Assembly (NCBI GenBank): GCA_003153505.1
Contig: PLZA01000014.1
Coordinates: 219,529-283,528, forward strand
From: Candidatus Dormiibacterota bacterium
GTDB lineage: Bacteria; Chloroflexota; Dormibacteria; Aeolococcales; Aeolococcaceae
Direction of reading: 5' to 3'
DNA: 64,000 nt
The notes beneath the pieces are model-generated. The model saw only the letters and a list, made by a program, of their open reading frames with translations. It was not told the DNA's origin and did not search any database. The position numbers and the translations under genes were made by a program. Below are positions 9,672-18,403 of the stretch, piece by piece. Numbering within the stretch: position 1 is the first letter of the stretch; each line of letters starts with the position of its first letter.

Positions 9672-10940
9672 CTACGGGTAGATGCCTCGCACAGCCGTGG
9701 CGTCGGCGACGCGCTTGACCGCGACGAGATAGGCGCCGAGTCGGAGCGACACGTGGTGGCGGTCGGCCTGATCGCACATCTGGGTGAACGCCCTTTGAAG
9801 GATCTTCTTGAGCCGGACGTTGATCTCGTCCTCTTCCCAGAAGAGCGATTGCAGATCCTGAACCCATTCGAAGTACGACACAGTCACACCGCCGGAGTTG
9901 GCGAGGATGTCGGGGACCACGGTGATGCCGCGGCGCTCGAGGATGCTGTCGGCGTCTGGCGTGGTCGGCCCGTTGGCGCCCTCGACGATGAGCCGTGCCT
10001 GGATCCTTCCGGCGTTCCGTGCGGTGATCTGGTTCTCCATGGCCGCGGGGACGAGCAGGTCGACCTCGAGCTCCAACAGCTCGGTGTTGGTGACCGGTTC
10101 GGCTCCGGGAAATCCCTGGACGCCGCCGTGTTGCTGCCGGTACGCGAGCAGCGCGGGAATGTCGAGCCCACCCGGCGAAGAGACGCCCCCGGTGACGTCC
10201 GAGACGGCGCAGACCGTGAACCCGGATTCGTGCATCAGCTGCGCCGCCCAGCTGCCGACGTTCCCGAAGCCCTGGACCGCGACCGTCGTCTGGGAGGGCT
10301 CCATGCCGAGGCGCCGGCAGGCCTCGATGGCGATGATGTTCACGCCCCGGCCAGTCGCGCTCGGGCGACCCTCAGAGCCGCCGATCTCAAGCGGTTTGCC
10401 GGTCACGGATGCCGGGACCGAGTAGCCGGCCTGCATCGAGAGCGTGTCCATGATCCACGCCATGATCTCGGCGGTTGTGTTGACATCCGGCGCCGGGATG
10501 TCCGACTCCGGGCCGACCAGCACGCTGATCTCAGCCGCGAACCTCCTGGTCAGTCGCTCCAGCTCGCGGTGGCTCAGCGTGGTCGGGTCGACCGCGACAC
10601 CGCCCTTGGCGCCACCGTAGGGCAGGTTGGCGAGCGCGCACTTCCAGGTCATCCACATCGCGAGCGCCTTGACCTCGTCGATGTCCGTCGCCGGATGGAA
10701 CCGGAGGCCCCCCTTGGCCGGTCCGCGCGTCACGTTGTGCTGAACCCGATAGCCCTCGAACATGCGCACGCTGCCGTCGTCCATCTTCACGGGGAAGCGG
10801 ACGACCAGCTCCCGTCGCACCTCGCGCAGCACGGCGCGCAACCCCGGTGAGAGATTGAGGATCTCGGCGGCGTTGTCGAACTGGCGCTGTGCGTTCAGCC
10901 AGGGAGAGTCCACCACCGCCGGTGCGGCAACCGTGCTCAC
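9672..10940 (-). CDS. gdhA: Glutamate dehydrogenase (Glu/Leu/Phe/Val dehydrogenase family)
   Basis: This 422-residue enzyme interconverts glutamate and 2-oxoglutarate plus ammonia. Signatures: GPAKGGLRFHP, the catalytic-lysine glycine-rich segment LPYGGAKGGVAVDP, PAPDVNTTAEIMAWI, and the dinucleotide loop AVQGFGNVGSWAA. The length is typical of the small hexameric type. A GTG at 10940 is preferred because it lies 7 nt after a TAGGCT box; another in-frame GTG at 10946 would leave only 2 nt. The cofactor preference (NAD or NADP) cannot be settled by eye. The symbol is by family; rocG/gudB-type use is equally possible. Confidence 0.93.
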   Translation of the reverse strand: MSTVAAPAVVDSPWLNAQRQFDNAAEILNLSPGLRAVLREVRRELVVRFPVKMDDGSVRMFEGYRVQHNVTRGPAKGGLRFHPATDIDEVKALAMWMTWKCALANLPYGGAKGGVAVDPTTLSHRELERLTRRFAAEISVLVGPESDIPAPDVNTTAEIMAWIMDTLSMQAGYSVPASVTGKPLEIGGSEGRPSATGRGVNIIAIEACRRLGMEPSQTTVAVQGFGNVGSWAAQLMHESGFTVCAVSDVTGGVSSPGGLDIPALLAYRQQHGGVQGFPGAEPVTNTELLELEVDLLVPAAMENQITARNAGRIQARLIVEGANGPTTPDADSILERRGITVVPDILANSGGVTVSYFEWVQDLQSLFWEEDEINVRLKKILQRAFTQMCDQADRHHVSLRLGAYLVAVKRVADATAVRGIYP

Positions 10941-10947
10941 GGTCACG

Positions 10948-10953
10948 AGCCTA
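10948..10953 (-). promoter_or_regulatory. -10 box of glutamate dehydrogenase gene
   Basis: Read on the minus strand, TAGGCT is followed by 7 nt and then GTG, the same leaderless layout as apt. It decides the start codon between two nearby GTGs. Confidence 0.55.
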
Positions 10954-11004
10954 GCAGGCTCACCGCCGCTTGGACGCGGCGCGGGGGTCGCCGACCGCCG
11001 CCTC

Positions 11005-11010
11005 TATACT
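11005..11010 (+). promoter_or_regulatory. -10 box of rhodanese gene, leaderless type
   Basis: TATACT, a near-consensus -10, ends 7 nt before the ATG at 11018. No ribosome-binding sequence lies between them. Confidence 0.65.
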
Positions 11011-11017
11011 GCCGCGG

Positions 11018-11332
11018 ATGCCCGAGAACTCCGAGGTCGCGCCGAAGGCCGTCAGCGAAGCGCTTGCGAGGGGCGCGATCCTCATCGACGTGCGCGAGCA
11101 GGTCGAGTACGACGAGGCGCGCATTCCCGGCTCGGTGCTGATTCCCCTCGGGCAACTTCCCGGCAGACTGGGCGAGGTCCCCACTGACCGCGACGTGTAC
11201 GTGCACTGCCGGATGGGCGGCCGGAGTGCACGCGCCGTCGACTACCTGCGCGCATTCGGGCGGCCGAATGCATACAACGTCACCGGTGGCATCGAAGCCT
11301 GGGACGAGGTCGGCCTCCCTGTGGAGCGCTGA
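11018..11332 (+). CDS. Single-domain rhodanese (sulfurtransferase)
   Basis: This 104-residue protein is one rhodanese domain. It has ILIDVREQVEYDEARIPGS, the CDC25/rhodanese signature region, then the catalytic loop HCRMGGRS with the persulfide-carrying cysteine, and ends with VTGGIEAWDEVGLPV. It transfers sulfane sulfur to thiophilic acceptors; the partner is unknown. The ATG at 11018 is chosen over an upstream ATG at 10970 because a TATACT box ends 7 nt before it and the extra 16 residues show no homology. It is divergent from the glutamate dehydrogenase gene. Confidence 0.9.
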   Translation: MPENSEVAPKAVSEALARGAILIDVREQVEYDEARIPGSVLIPLGQLPGRLGEVPTDRDVYVHCRMGGRSARAVDYLRAFGRPNAYNVTGGIEAWDEVGLPVER

Positions 11333-11409
11333 CCGAGATCTCACCCAGCGGGCAGGTCAGGCAACCGTGTCCGGCCCCGAGTCGAGGTGATCAGGAGGAC
11401 TTGAACGCG

Positions 11410-12396
11410 ATGCGAACCACAACCCTCGGCAGCGACGGCCCCGACGTCGGTGTCATCGGTCTCGGGTGCATGGGGATGACCGCTTCCTACGACCTCGAGA
11501 CCCCGCGCGACGACGCGACGTCCATCGCCGTGATCCATCAGGCACTCGACATGGGCATGACGCTCATCGACACGGCCGACGCGTACGGGCCTTTCACCAA
11601 CGAGGAGCTTGTCGGCAAGGCGCTCGCGGGCGGATACCGCGAGCGTGCTGTGCTGGCAACCAAAGTCGGCCTGGTCATGGGCGATACCGGCGCGCAGGTC
11701 GGTCCTGGCACCGCCTCCCCGGGTGCCGGCCGGAACGGCCGTCCCGAACATGTTCGGGAGTCGATCGATTCGAGCCTTCGTCGCCTGAACACCGACCACG
11801 TCGAGCTCTACCAACTCCACCGCGTCGACCCCGAGGTACCCATCGAGGAGACGTGGGGGGCGATGGCCGAAGCCGTTGCAGCTGGCAAGGCGCTGCACAT
11901 CGGTCTCTCCGAGGTGACGGTGGGCGAGATCAGGCGAGCACAAACGGTGCACCCGGTGACATCGGTGCAGTCCGAGCTGTCGCTGTGGACTCGTGATGTG
12001 CTTGCCGAGGTGCTCCCCTTCTGCAAGGAGGAGGGCATCGCCTTGATCCCGTTCTCGCCGCTGGGCCGAGGTTTCCTCACCGGGCGGTTCTCGTCATTCG
12101 ACGACCTGCCGCAGGACGACTTTCGCCGTCAGCTGCCCCGCTTTCAGCAGGATGCGATTCGCGCCAACCTCGCCATCGTGGCTCGGGTGCGAGAGGTCGC
12201 TGAACGCGCCGGGGTCACTCCGGCGCAGGTGGCGCTGGCCTGGGTTCTGGCCCAGGGCACCCTGGTGGTGCCGATCCCAGGGACCAAGACGCCGAAGTAC
12301 CTCGAGGACAACGCGGCAGCGGCCGGTGTCGAGCTCAACGCGGCACAGATGGCCGAACTCGACGCCCTCCCGCCTCCCGAAGGAACCCGCTACTGA
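11410..12396 (+). CDS. Aldo/keto reductase
   Basis: This 328-residue NADPH-dependent oxidoreductase of the AKR fold begins TTLGSDGPDVGVIGLGCMGM. It has MGMTLIDTADAYG with the catalytic aspartate and tyrosine of the tetrad, and LATKVGLV for the lysine. The histidine is in VELYQLHRVDPEVP, and the C-terminus has LVVPIPGTK for cofactor binding. It most resembles the YakC/pyridoxal-reductase-like AKR13 group. The physiological substrate is not evident. AGGAGG at 11393-11398 supports the ATG at 11410 (11 nt away) rather than the TTG at 11401. A TTT-free GC hairpin follows the stop. Confidence 0.92.
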   Translation: MRTTTLGSDGPDVGVIGLGCMGMTASYDLETPRDDATSIAVIHQALDMGMTLIDTADAYGPFTNEELVGKALAGGYRERAVLATKVGLVMGDTGAQVGPGTASPGAGRNGRPEHVRESIDSSLRRLNTDHVELYQLHRVDPEVPIEETWGAMAEAVAAGKALHIGLSEVTVGEIRRAQTVHPVTSVQSELSLWTRDVLAEVLPFCKEEGIALIPFSPLGRGFLTGRFSSFDDLPQDDFRRQLPRFQQDAIRANLAIVARVREVAERAGVTPAQVALAWVLAQGTLVVPIPGTKTPKYLEDNAAAAGVELNAAQMAELDALPPPEGTRY

Positions 12397-12398
12397 CA

Positions 12399-12431
12399 CC
12401 GCCCACGGCACGACGTCCGAACGCCGGGCGG
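12399..12431. terminator. GC-rich hairpin between convergent genes
   Basis: CCGCCC..GGC pairs with GCCGGGCGG (12423-12431) with a 2-nt bulge, between the convergent aldo/keto reductase and the Pro-rich membrane protein. No U-tract is present. Confidence 0.35.
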
Positions 12432-12434
12432 CGC

Positions 12435-13154
12435 TCAGTGAACGGCGAATGCCGTGGACCCGACGAGATCGCCCTTGTAGCTGATGGTGACCGTGTAGTT
12501 GCCGGGCGCGAAGCCTCCTCCAGGGGGCATCAGCGGGATGACCGTTGCACCCGCGGGGCTCAGCACGTAGTCGTTCTGGATGATCGTCTGGGCCGGCTGA
12601 CCGAGAGTCACGACCACCTGAACGGGGGCCTGGCCGGCGGCTCCGCCAGAGTTCACCTCGATGTCGACCACCGCGGTCATCGCCGGAAAGGACACCTGGG
12701 TGACTGGCACGGCACCACCGGTGGGAGGTGCCGCGGCGACCGGGCGGACGCCGGTGAGGGCGATCTCGCCCGGCGAGTTCATCGGGGCAGGAACCGCGGT
12801 CCCAGCCTGGAGCAGGCGGATCATGAGCAGCGCGACGACCACGACGGCGATCAGGCTCGAACCGATGACCACCAGTGGCATCTTCGAACGATGGTGCTCG
12901 AGTGGCGGTGGGGGCTCCGGCGGCCGCACCGAGAACGTCCCTCGGGGTGGAGCGGTCCGCTCGGCTGCTGGGGAGAGCACCGGCTCCATCGCCGCGGCGA
13001 GCGTCCAGGGACGCCCTACAGCTTCCGGGGGAGGAGGTGGCGGCTTGGGTGCCGTCGCCTGCGTGACGGGTGGCCCAAGACGCGCGGCGACATCGACAAC
13101 GCCGTCGATCGCGACGGCAAGACGGCCACGGAGGAGCGACCGCTGGTCAGGCAC
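12435..13154 (-). CDS. Single-pass membrane protein with proline-rich linker (unknown function)
   Basis: I do not recognise this protein. About 239 residues are predicted. The N-terminal 35 residues carry a short basic segment (RSLLRGRLAVAIDGV). A proline-rich cytoplasmic stretch with PPPPPP and PPEPPPPLEHH follows, then one membrane span (MPLVVIGSSLIAVVVVALLMI) near residue 105-125. The rest is an extracytoplasmic beta-rich domain ending in NYTVTISYKGDLVGS, which looks immunoglobulin-like. The start is uncertain: GTGs at 13154 and 13163 both overlap the stop of the upstream GT87 gene. Co-translation with the mannosyltransferase-like gene suggests an envelope role. Confidence 0.6.
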   Translation of the reverse strand: MPDQRSLLRGRLAVAIDGVVDVAARLGPPVTQATAPKPPPPPPEAVGRPWTLAAAMEPVLSPAAERTAPPRGTFSVRPPEPPPPLEHHRSKMPLVVIGSSLIAVVVVALLMIRLLQAGTAVPAPMNSPGEIALTGVRPVAAAPPTGGAVPVTQVSFPAMTAVVDIEVNSGGAAGQAPVQVVVTLGQPAQTIIQNDYVLSPAGATVIPLMPPGGGFAPGNYTVTISYKGDLVGSTAFAVH

Positions 13155-14358
13155 CGCTGACACCTGCTGCTGAGCGGCTGGGGAGGTGCATCGCCAGGTC
13201 GCGTGATCCGGGCCCCGTGGCCCACCAGAGGACAGCGACGACACCGCCGAGCAGGACCACCGCCACTGCGCTCTCGCTGAAGGCGGCGAGCGGGTTGACG
13301 AACGATGCCGCCGTGTACGCGGCGACGAGTGCCACCGCGAGCTTCGGGGCGCGAGGCCCGAGGACCGCGAGCGGAATGGCGAGCAGCATGAGGCTGTAGT
13401 CGCCGAGGTGTGGCGAGAGGAGCACCGACAACCCCACGGCGATCGCCACCGCGGCGACCGTGTTGCGCCGGAGAGTGTCACGCATCACCACCATCCCAGC
13501 AACTGCGATCACCGCCAGCGCGAGTGCCGCAACCCAGGCGGCCGGATTACTCGCGAGAGGCCGGGCGATCAGCGCGGGGATGGAGTTGCTCTGCAGGTCG
13601 AGGTGGACATACGCGGGCGCGGTCACGAGCCCGACCGCGTCCAGCAGGTGGCCGGGGCCGGCCACGGCAACCGATCCCAGGAGCACGACCAAACTTCCGC
13701 CGGCAAGCGCTCCGAGCATCCGCCACTGCCGGGCGACGACCAGGACGGGCGGGACGAGCCACAGCAGTTGCGGCTTGAGCAGCAGCGGCACCAGGCACAG
13801 GCCGGCCAGCACACGACGGTGCCGATCGAGCGCCTCGATCGCGAGGGTCGCGGCAAGCAGCATCAATCCATCGGACTGGCCCAGCAGGATGCCGGTGCCG
13901 GCCTCCAGCGAGAAGACCGCGATGACCACCAGCGCGGCGGCAAGCGGAGCGCCGAGGTGTGGAGCGGCGCGCCGGGTCAGGATGGCGGCCGACAGCGCCA
14001 TCGCCACGACATTCAGCGCGACGAACACATCGATCCCTGTCTGCAGCGGTAGCGCGGCCAGCGGCTGGATCAGCCAGGCCATCAGCGCCGGGTTGACGAA
14101 GGGCACCGGGAAGGTCGCACCGGCGGCGGGTGTGTAGCCGAGCAGCTGCGCCTGAGCTACGGCGAGAGCCCCAGGGCAATAGACACACGAGGATCCCCCG
14201 TGGACCACCCGCCCGGCGGACGCGATCGCGAGGTAGTCGACGGCGGAGCCGCCGCCGAATGCGGTGTGCAGGTCGGCGATGGATCTGACCATCAGGTACA
14301 CGGCGCAGAGGGCGGCCGCGCCGATGACCCATCGCCACCTCGAGGGTGCGCTGACCAT
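13147..14358 (-). CDS. GT87-type polyprenol-phosphate-dependent mannosyltransferase-like membrane protein
   Basis: This 403-residue protein has about ten membrane spans. The KPQLLWLVPPVLVVARQW motif (LLLKPQ) and an early acidic residue in GGSAVDYLAIA match the GT-C family 87 (DUF2029). Mycobacterial members of that family use polyprenyl-phosphate-mannose on the outer side of the membrane. The donor and acceptor here are unknown. The ATG at 14358 is preceded by TAGGTT with a 9-nt spacer. Its 3' end overlaps the next minus-strand gene by about 8 bp. It is divergent from the methyltransferase gene at 14461. Confidence 0.75.
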   Translation of the reverse strand: MVSAPSRWRWVIGAAALCAVYLMVRSIADLHTAFGGGSAVDYLAIASAGRVVHGGSSCVYCPGALAVAQAQLLGYTPAAGATFPVPFVNPALMAWLIQPLAALPLQTGIDVFVALNVVAMALSAAILTRRAAPHLGAPLAAALVVIAVFSLEAGTGILLGQSDGLMLLAATLAIEALDRHRRVLAGLCLVPLLLKPQLLWLVPPVLVVARQWRMLGALAGGSLVVLLGSVAVAGPGHLLDAVGLVTAPAYVHLDLQSNSIPALIARPLASNPAAWVAALALAVIAVAGMVVMRDTLRRNTVAAVAIAVGLSVLLSPHLGDYSLMLLAIPLAVLGPRAPKLAVALVAAYTAASFVNPLAAFSESAVAVVLLGGVVAVLWWATGPGSRDLAMHLPSRSAAGVSGA

Positions 14359-14367
14359 CCGGGACCC

Positions 14368-14373
14368 AACCTA
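14368..14373 (-). promoter_or_regulatory. -10 box of the GT87 gene
   Basis: On the minus strand TAGGTT precedes the ATG by 9 nt with no ribosome-binding site, consistent with a leaderless or near-leaderless transcript. Confidence 0.45.
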
Positions 14374-14446
14374 GCAGAGCCAAATCGAGTTGGAACTCGA
14401 TGTGCGAAACCGTCACCCGGGGGATATCCACTCGTTCGAGCGGTGG

Positions 14447-14452
14447 TAGCAT
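14447..14452 (+). promoter_or_regulatory. -10 box of the methyltransferase gene at 14461
   Basis: TAGCAT ends 8 nt before the GTG at 14461. It supports that start over more upstream in-frame codons. Confidence 0.5.
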
Positions 14453-14460
14453 GCGCCGGG

Positions 14461-15393
14461 GTGAGGAGCGCAGCGGATACGGTCGAAGATGGGTCGACCC
14501 CGGGTGGGAGCGGGGCGGATGGCGCGCGCGACGTAACCGTGGCTACCGACTACGGCGCTGACTACTACGGGCACTATGCCGCCGACGGAGTCAGCTACGA
14601 GCGGAACGCGTTCTGGCTGGACTTCTTCCGTAAGATCGCCGACCGCCTGATCGAGGACTTCCAGCCCAAGACAGCGCTCGACGCCGGGTGCGCGATCGGG
14701 CTGCTCGTCGAGGCGTTGCGTGATCGCGGTGTCGATGCTGAGGGCGTCGACTTCAGCGAATTCGCGTTCACGCACTCCCGCGATGACATCCGGCCATTTC
14801 TCAGGGTCGGCTCGATCACCGAGCCGCTCACCAAGCGCTACGACCTGATCACCTGCTTCGAGGTTGTCGAGCACATGCCGCGCGAGGAGGCTGATCGCGC
14901 CATCGCCAACCTCTGTGGATTTACCGACGAGATCATCCTCACCTCGACCCCGATGCATTTCCGTGACCCAACCCACACCAACATCCATCCCCAGGAGTAC
15001 TGGACCGAGCGCTTTGCGCGTCAGGGTTTCATTCGCGACGTGGACTACGACGGCGCGTATATCGCGCCGTGGGCCGCGCGCTACCGGCGATCGTCGGCGC
15101 CGATCCATCGCGTCATCGCCGACTACGATCGTGCCTATTCGCGGATGCTCCACGAGCTCCAGGAGCGCAATGCCGTGGTCGTCGACCAGATGCGCGAGAT
15201 CACCGCGCAGCAGGCCCGCCTCCACGCGCTCGAGGACAGGATGGCGTGGGGTGAACGCCGTTCGGTGCACCTGGCGCTGAAGCTCGACGGGGCGGTGGTG
15301 AAGGCCGCTCCGGAAGGATCATCCAGGCGGCGTTTCCTGAACGCGGCGATCCGGACTCTCGATCGACTCGGCGGGCGGCCACCTACGCCCTGA
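14461..15393 (+). CDS. Class I SAM-dependent methyltransferase with C-terminal coiled coil
   Basis: This 310-residue protein has SAM motif I as ALDAGCAIGLLVEAL and the acidic motif II in GVDFSEFAF, followed by YDLITCFEVVEHMP, the motif IV pattern of small-molecule and glycan methyltransferases. After residue 215 a helical region (RMLHELQERNAVVVDQM and the next 30 residues) looks like a coiled coil. This layout resembles the methyltransferase-plus-coil organisation of chain-terminating enzymes in ABC-exporter polysaccharide systems, and the Wzm/Wzt genes lie 1 kb downstream. That role is inference. The GTG at 14461 is fixed by the TAGCAT box 8 nt upstream. Confidence 0.8.
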   Translation: MRSAADTVEDGSTPGGSGADGARDVTVATDYGADYYGHYAADGVSYERNAFWLDFFRKIADRLIEDFQPKTALDAGCAIGLLVEALRDRGVDAEGVDFSEFAFTHSRDDIRPFLRVGSITEPLTKRYDLITCFEVVEHMPREEADRAIANLCGFTDEIILTSTPMHFRDPTHTNIHPQEYWTERFARQGFIRDVDYDGAYIAPWAARYRRSSAPIHRVIADYDRAYSRMLHELQERNAVVVDQMREITAQQARLHALEDRMAWGERRSVHLALKLDGAVVKAAPEGSSRRRFLNAAIRTLDRLGGRPPTP

Positions 15394-15428
15394 CGGGTTG
15401 CGGCCTTGGTGTGCCGCCGTCGCAACCG

Positions 15429-15434
15429 TAGGAT
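15429..15434 (+). promoter_or_regulatory. -10 box of the membrane protein gene at 15441
   Basis: TAGGAT ends 6 nt before the ATG at 15441, again without a ribosome-binding site. Confidence 0.55.
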
Positions 15435-15440
15435 CGGTCC

Positions 15441-16280
15441 ATGCCCGACCCCACCTCGCTGCCGGCGCTCGCCCCCATCGCCACGGTTGTGGTGTTGCTG
15501 GAGGTCGCGGCTGGAACCACTGTCGCCGCTTACGCGGTGGACATCGTCGGCAAGGTCGGCCGCGGGTTCGTCGGCACCACGTCGCTCATCTGTTCCGGGC
15601 TCATGGCGCTCGACCTGCTCATCGAGGCGCTCCTGCCTTCCGGCACGGCCCTGCTCGGAGCCCCCCTGCCGTCCGGTGCGCAGGCGTCACTCTTCCACTG
15701 GTCGATCGCGTTCACCGTCGCCCTGCTCGCGTACGCATTCTTCTGCTCGGTCATGACCGACGTCGCGCGCCGGGTGGTCGGCGCGATCACGATCGGGTTC
15801 GGTGCGCTGGCGATCGCCAAAGCCGCAGGGGCGTTCGGTCCCTCGCTCGGCGGTGTGGGCACCGCTGTCGTCGCGTTCGTCCCGGCCGCGCTCGTGTCGG
15901 GGAGCGCCCTTGCGGGGATGCTGCTCGGGCACTGGTACTTGGTGGCGCCCAATCTCTCCTTCCGGCCGCTGCGCCGCGCCATCGACATCGTCTTCATCGC
16001 CGTCGCGCTGCAGGCGGCGGTGATCGTTCTCGTGATCCTCACCTCGGGCTCGACGGTGCGAGGCGAGCTGCTCTGGTCGGGTGACGCCGTGCCCTTCTGG
16101 CTGTTGGTGGTCGGCTCAGGGATCGTCTTCACGACCGGTGTCGCCCTGCTGACGCGCCACTTCGCGCGCATCCGCGCCAACCAGCCGGCGACGGCGATGC
16201 TCTATGTGTTGATCATCAGTGTCGTGATGGGAGTCGTCCCCGCGCACCTGCTGTTCTTCGTGACCGGCGCGCCGATCTGA
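15441..16280 (+). CDS. Polytopic membrane protein, unknown function
   Basis: I do not recognise this 279-residue protein. It has about eight hydrophobic segments, for example ATVVVLLEVAAGTTVAA, WSIAFTVALLAYAFFC, AALVSGSALAGMLLGHWYL and FWLLVVGSGIVFTTGVAL. The GHWYLVAPNLSFRPLRRA loop follows the fifth segment and contains histidine, tryptophan and tyrosine that could line a cofactor or proton path, which recalls cytochrome- or NrfD-like helices. That resemblance is weak. It has its own promoter and converges with the ABC ATPase gene (9 bp between stops). Confidence 0.6.
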   Translation: MPDPTSLPALAPIATVVVLLEVAAGTTVAAYAVDIVGKVGRGFVGTTSLICSGLMALDLLIEALLPSGTALLGAPLPSGAQASLFHWSIAFTVALLAYAFFCSVMTDVARRVVGAITIGFGALAIAKAAGAFGPSLGGVGTAVVAFVPAALVSGSALAGMLLGHWYLVAPNLSFRPLRRAIDIVFIAVALQAAVIVLVILTSGSTVRGELLWSGDAVPFWLLVVGSGIVFTTGVALLTRHFARIRANQPATAMLYVLIISVVMGVVPAHLLFFVTGAPI

Positions 16281-16289
16281 TCGCGGGGT

Positions 16290-17555
16290 CTACCCGGCGG
16301 TCTGGCGGACGGCGTCGCTCGACGGCACGTCCTGGTCATGCGCAACCTGCCAGCGACCGTGCATCTCGAGCATGCCGACGTGTGCACCCATGGCATTGAT
16401 GTGAAAGTTCGCCGCAGGGTCGGCGTGGTCGTACGAGTGCGAACCGGTCACGTCCTCCAGGGCAACCTGCACGGTGTAGCCGCCCGCCAGCAGCGGGAGC
16501 GAGTCGATCGCGTAACACACCGAGATCATCCGTCCGGGCGCGTCACTCGACAGCTTGACGTGGTCCATGAAGGTGTTGGTGCCCGCAAGCAGCAGCCCAT
16601 CCGCGCGCCGAATCGCCATCCCGCACACGAATTCGCCGACGTTGCGATGCACGAGTATCTGCATCTCGAGAGTCATCGGACCACCGGTATCGAAGCGATG
16701 GCTGCGCTGGCCGTTGGCATCGGTCAGGCTCACGGAGGCGAACTCGATCGCTCGCGATCCCCACTGACTGGGGTCGCCGCGACTCAGCTCCGTTGGTGAG
16801 TCGCGCTCGGTGGCGAGCGCGTGCTCGGCGATCATCCGGTGGTACGCGGAGGTGACCTCGACTGCCGGTCCGTCCGCGATGATCTCGCCGCGATTGAGGA
16901 GGATCACGCGGTCGCAGTACTCCTCGAGTGACCCGAGATCGTGGCTCACCAGCACGATGGTCTTTCCCTCGCGCTTGTACCTGCTGAAGGCATCGAAGCA
17001 CTTCTCCTGGAAGCTCGCGTCGCCGACCGCCAGCACCTCATCCATGACCAACAGGTCGGTCTGGGCGAGGATGGCGACGCTGAACGCGAGGCGGACCTGC
17101 ATGCCGGAGGAGAAGTTCTTCAGCTTCTGCTCCGCGAAGTCCTCGAGCTCTGCGAACGCGAGTACCTCGTCGACCTTGTCACGCAACTGCGCGCGGGTGA
17201 GTCCGAGCACAGCCCCACCGAGGAAGATGTTCTCCCGAGCGGTCAGCTCGGGATTGAAGCCGACGCCCAGCTCCAGGAACGCGGAGAACTCACCGTTGAC
17301 GCGGGCGGATCCGGCGTCGGCCTTGTAGATACGGCACAGCACCTTGAGCAGCGTGCTCTTGCCGCACCCGTTGGGTCCTGCGATGCCCAGGAACTGACCC
17401 GGAGGGACATCGAACGAGATGTCGCGCAGGGCAATCAGGTCGCGATAACGCGAGGAGCTGCGCCAATGGGTGACGCGGTATTTCAGCGTTGTGCTCTTGT
17501 CGAGCGGGAGACGGAAGCGCTTGCGGAGGTGCGAGACCTCGACGACCGGGTTCAC
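16290..17555 (-). CDS. wzt: Polysaccharide ABC exporter ATPase with C-terminal recognition domain (Wzt-like)
   Basis: This 421-residue protein has an N-terminal ABC ATPase with Walker A GIAGPNGCGKST, the signature NFSSGMQVRLAFSVA and Walker B LLVMDEVLAVGD. It ends the ATPase part near residue 240. The remaining ~170 residues form a beta-rich extension with EFVCGMAIRRADGLLLAGTN and LEMHGRWQV, like the Wzt C-terminal domain. In O8/O9a-type systems that domain binds the capped end of the polysaccharide. It overlaps the permease gene by 4 bp. Together they should export a lipid-linked glycan completed in the cytoplasm. Confidence 0.9.
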   Translation of the reverse strand: MNPVVEVSHLRKRFRLPLDKSTTLKYRVTHWRSSSRYRDLIALRDISFDVPPGQFLGIAGPNGCGKSTLLKVLCRIYKADAGSARVNGEFSAFLELGVGFNPELTARENIFLGGAVLGLTRAQLRDKVDEVLAFAELEDFAEQKLKNFSSGMQVRLAFSVAILAQTDLLVMDEVLAVGDASFQEKCFDAFSRYKREGKTIVLVSHDLGSLEEYCDRVILLNRGEIIADGPAVEVTSAYHRMIAEHALATERDSPTELSRGDPSQWGSRAIEFASVSLTDANGQRSHRFDTGGPMTLEMQILVHRNVGEFVCGMAIRRADGLLLAGTNTFMDHVKLSSDAPGRMISVCYAIDSLPLLAGGYTVQVALEDVTGSHSYDHADPAANFHINAMGAHVGMLEMHGRWQVAHDQDVPSSDAVRQTAG

Positions 17556-18403
17556 AGCGACTCCGCGAACCGCGGGGTGAGCCGGGTGAAGACGGCGAAC
17601 CCAACCAAGAACACCGCAACGCTGATCAGGATGGGGATGAACGCAAGTGGTCCGATCAGTGATGCCATCGACGGCAGCTTCGTGGACGAGACCAGCACGT
17701 GCCGAAGGTCCGTGATGATCTGCGCGATTGGATTCAGCCCTGCAATGTCTGCGAGCTTCTTGGAGTAGTCGTACACCGTCTTGAAAGGGAACACCACGGC
17801 CGATACGTAAAAGAGGACGAGCGAGAGGATCTCCCAGATGTGCCCGAGATCTCTGAAGAACACAAACAACGACGACAGGAGCATCGACAGTCCGAGCACC
17901 AGCAGAATGAGCTCAAGATAGTAGAGCGGCGCGAGCAGGCTCAGCCACGAGAGGTCGAGGTTCCCAGTTGCAAAGGTCACGAGGACGACCAGGGCGGTGT
18001 TGATCGCGAAGGTCAGCAGCGCACTGGTGGTCGATGCAGCGATGAGGATCCAGCGCGGGAAATACGCCTTGCGGATGAGGTCTCCGTTGCCGGCGATGGC
18101 GTTCATCGCGGTCGTCGTGGCCTCCGTGAAGAATGTCCATGCCACGATTGCCACCAGAAGCTGCACGGGAAAATCAAACGTGTTCTTCCCGGCCTTGAGG
18201 AGAATGCTGAAGACGAGGTACATGACGCCGAAGAGCATCAACGGCTTCACGAGCGACCACACGTACCCCAGAGCCGACCCCGTGTATTTCAGCTTGAAAT
18301 TGGTGATCGACAGCTCTCGGACGAGATTGAGGTTGCGCTGGAAGACGCTTCGCGGACGGGGGATTGCCTCGAGACGGGTGCTGTCGTGGGTGGCCACGGT
18401 CAT
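17552..18403 (-). CDS. wzm: Polysaccharide ABC exporter permease (Wzm-like)
   Basis: This 283-residue ABC-2 permease begins with an amphipathic N-terminus (RNLNLVRELSITNFKLKYTGSALGYVW as a landmark near residues 23-49), typical of Wzm/TagG proteins. Six membrane spans follow. The segment SLVLFYVSAVVFPFKTV matches the family's conserved periplasmic gate region, and GLNPIAQIITDLR follows it. It pairs with the ATPase encoded directly downstream. The start overlaps the stop of the CmcI-like methyltransferase gene by 4 bp, so all three are probably one translation unit. Confidence 0.9.
   Translation of the reverse strand: MTVATHDSTRLEAIPRPRSVFQRNLNLVRELSITNFKLKYTGSALGYVWSLVKPLMLFGVMYLVFSILLKAGKNTFDFPVQLLVAIVAWTFFTEATTTAMNAIAGNGDLIRKAYFPRWILIAASTTSALLTFAINTALVVLVTFATGNLDLSWLSLLAPLYYLELILLVLGLSMLLSSLFVFFRDLGHIWEILSLVLFYVSAVVFPFKTVYDYSKKLADIAGLNPIAQIITDLRHVLVSSTKLPSMASLIGPLAFIPILISVAVFLVGFAVFTRLTPRFAESL

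Noticed and set aside
9288..10850. 520-codon plus-strand frame opposite the flippase and glutamate dehydrogenase genes
   Set aside because: No recognisable motif; both minus-strand genes are complete and conserved.
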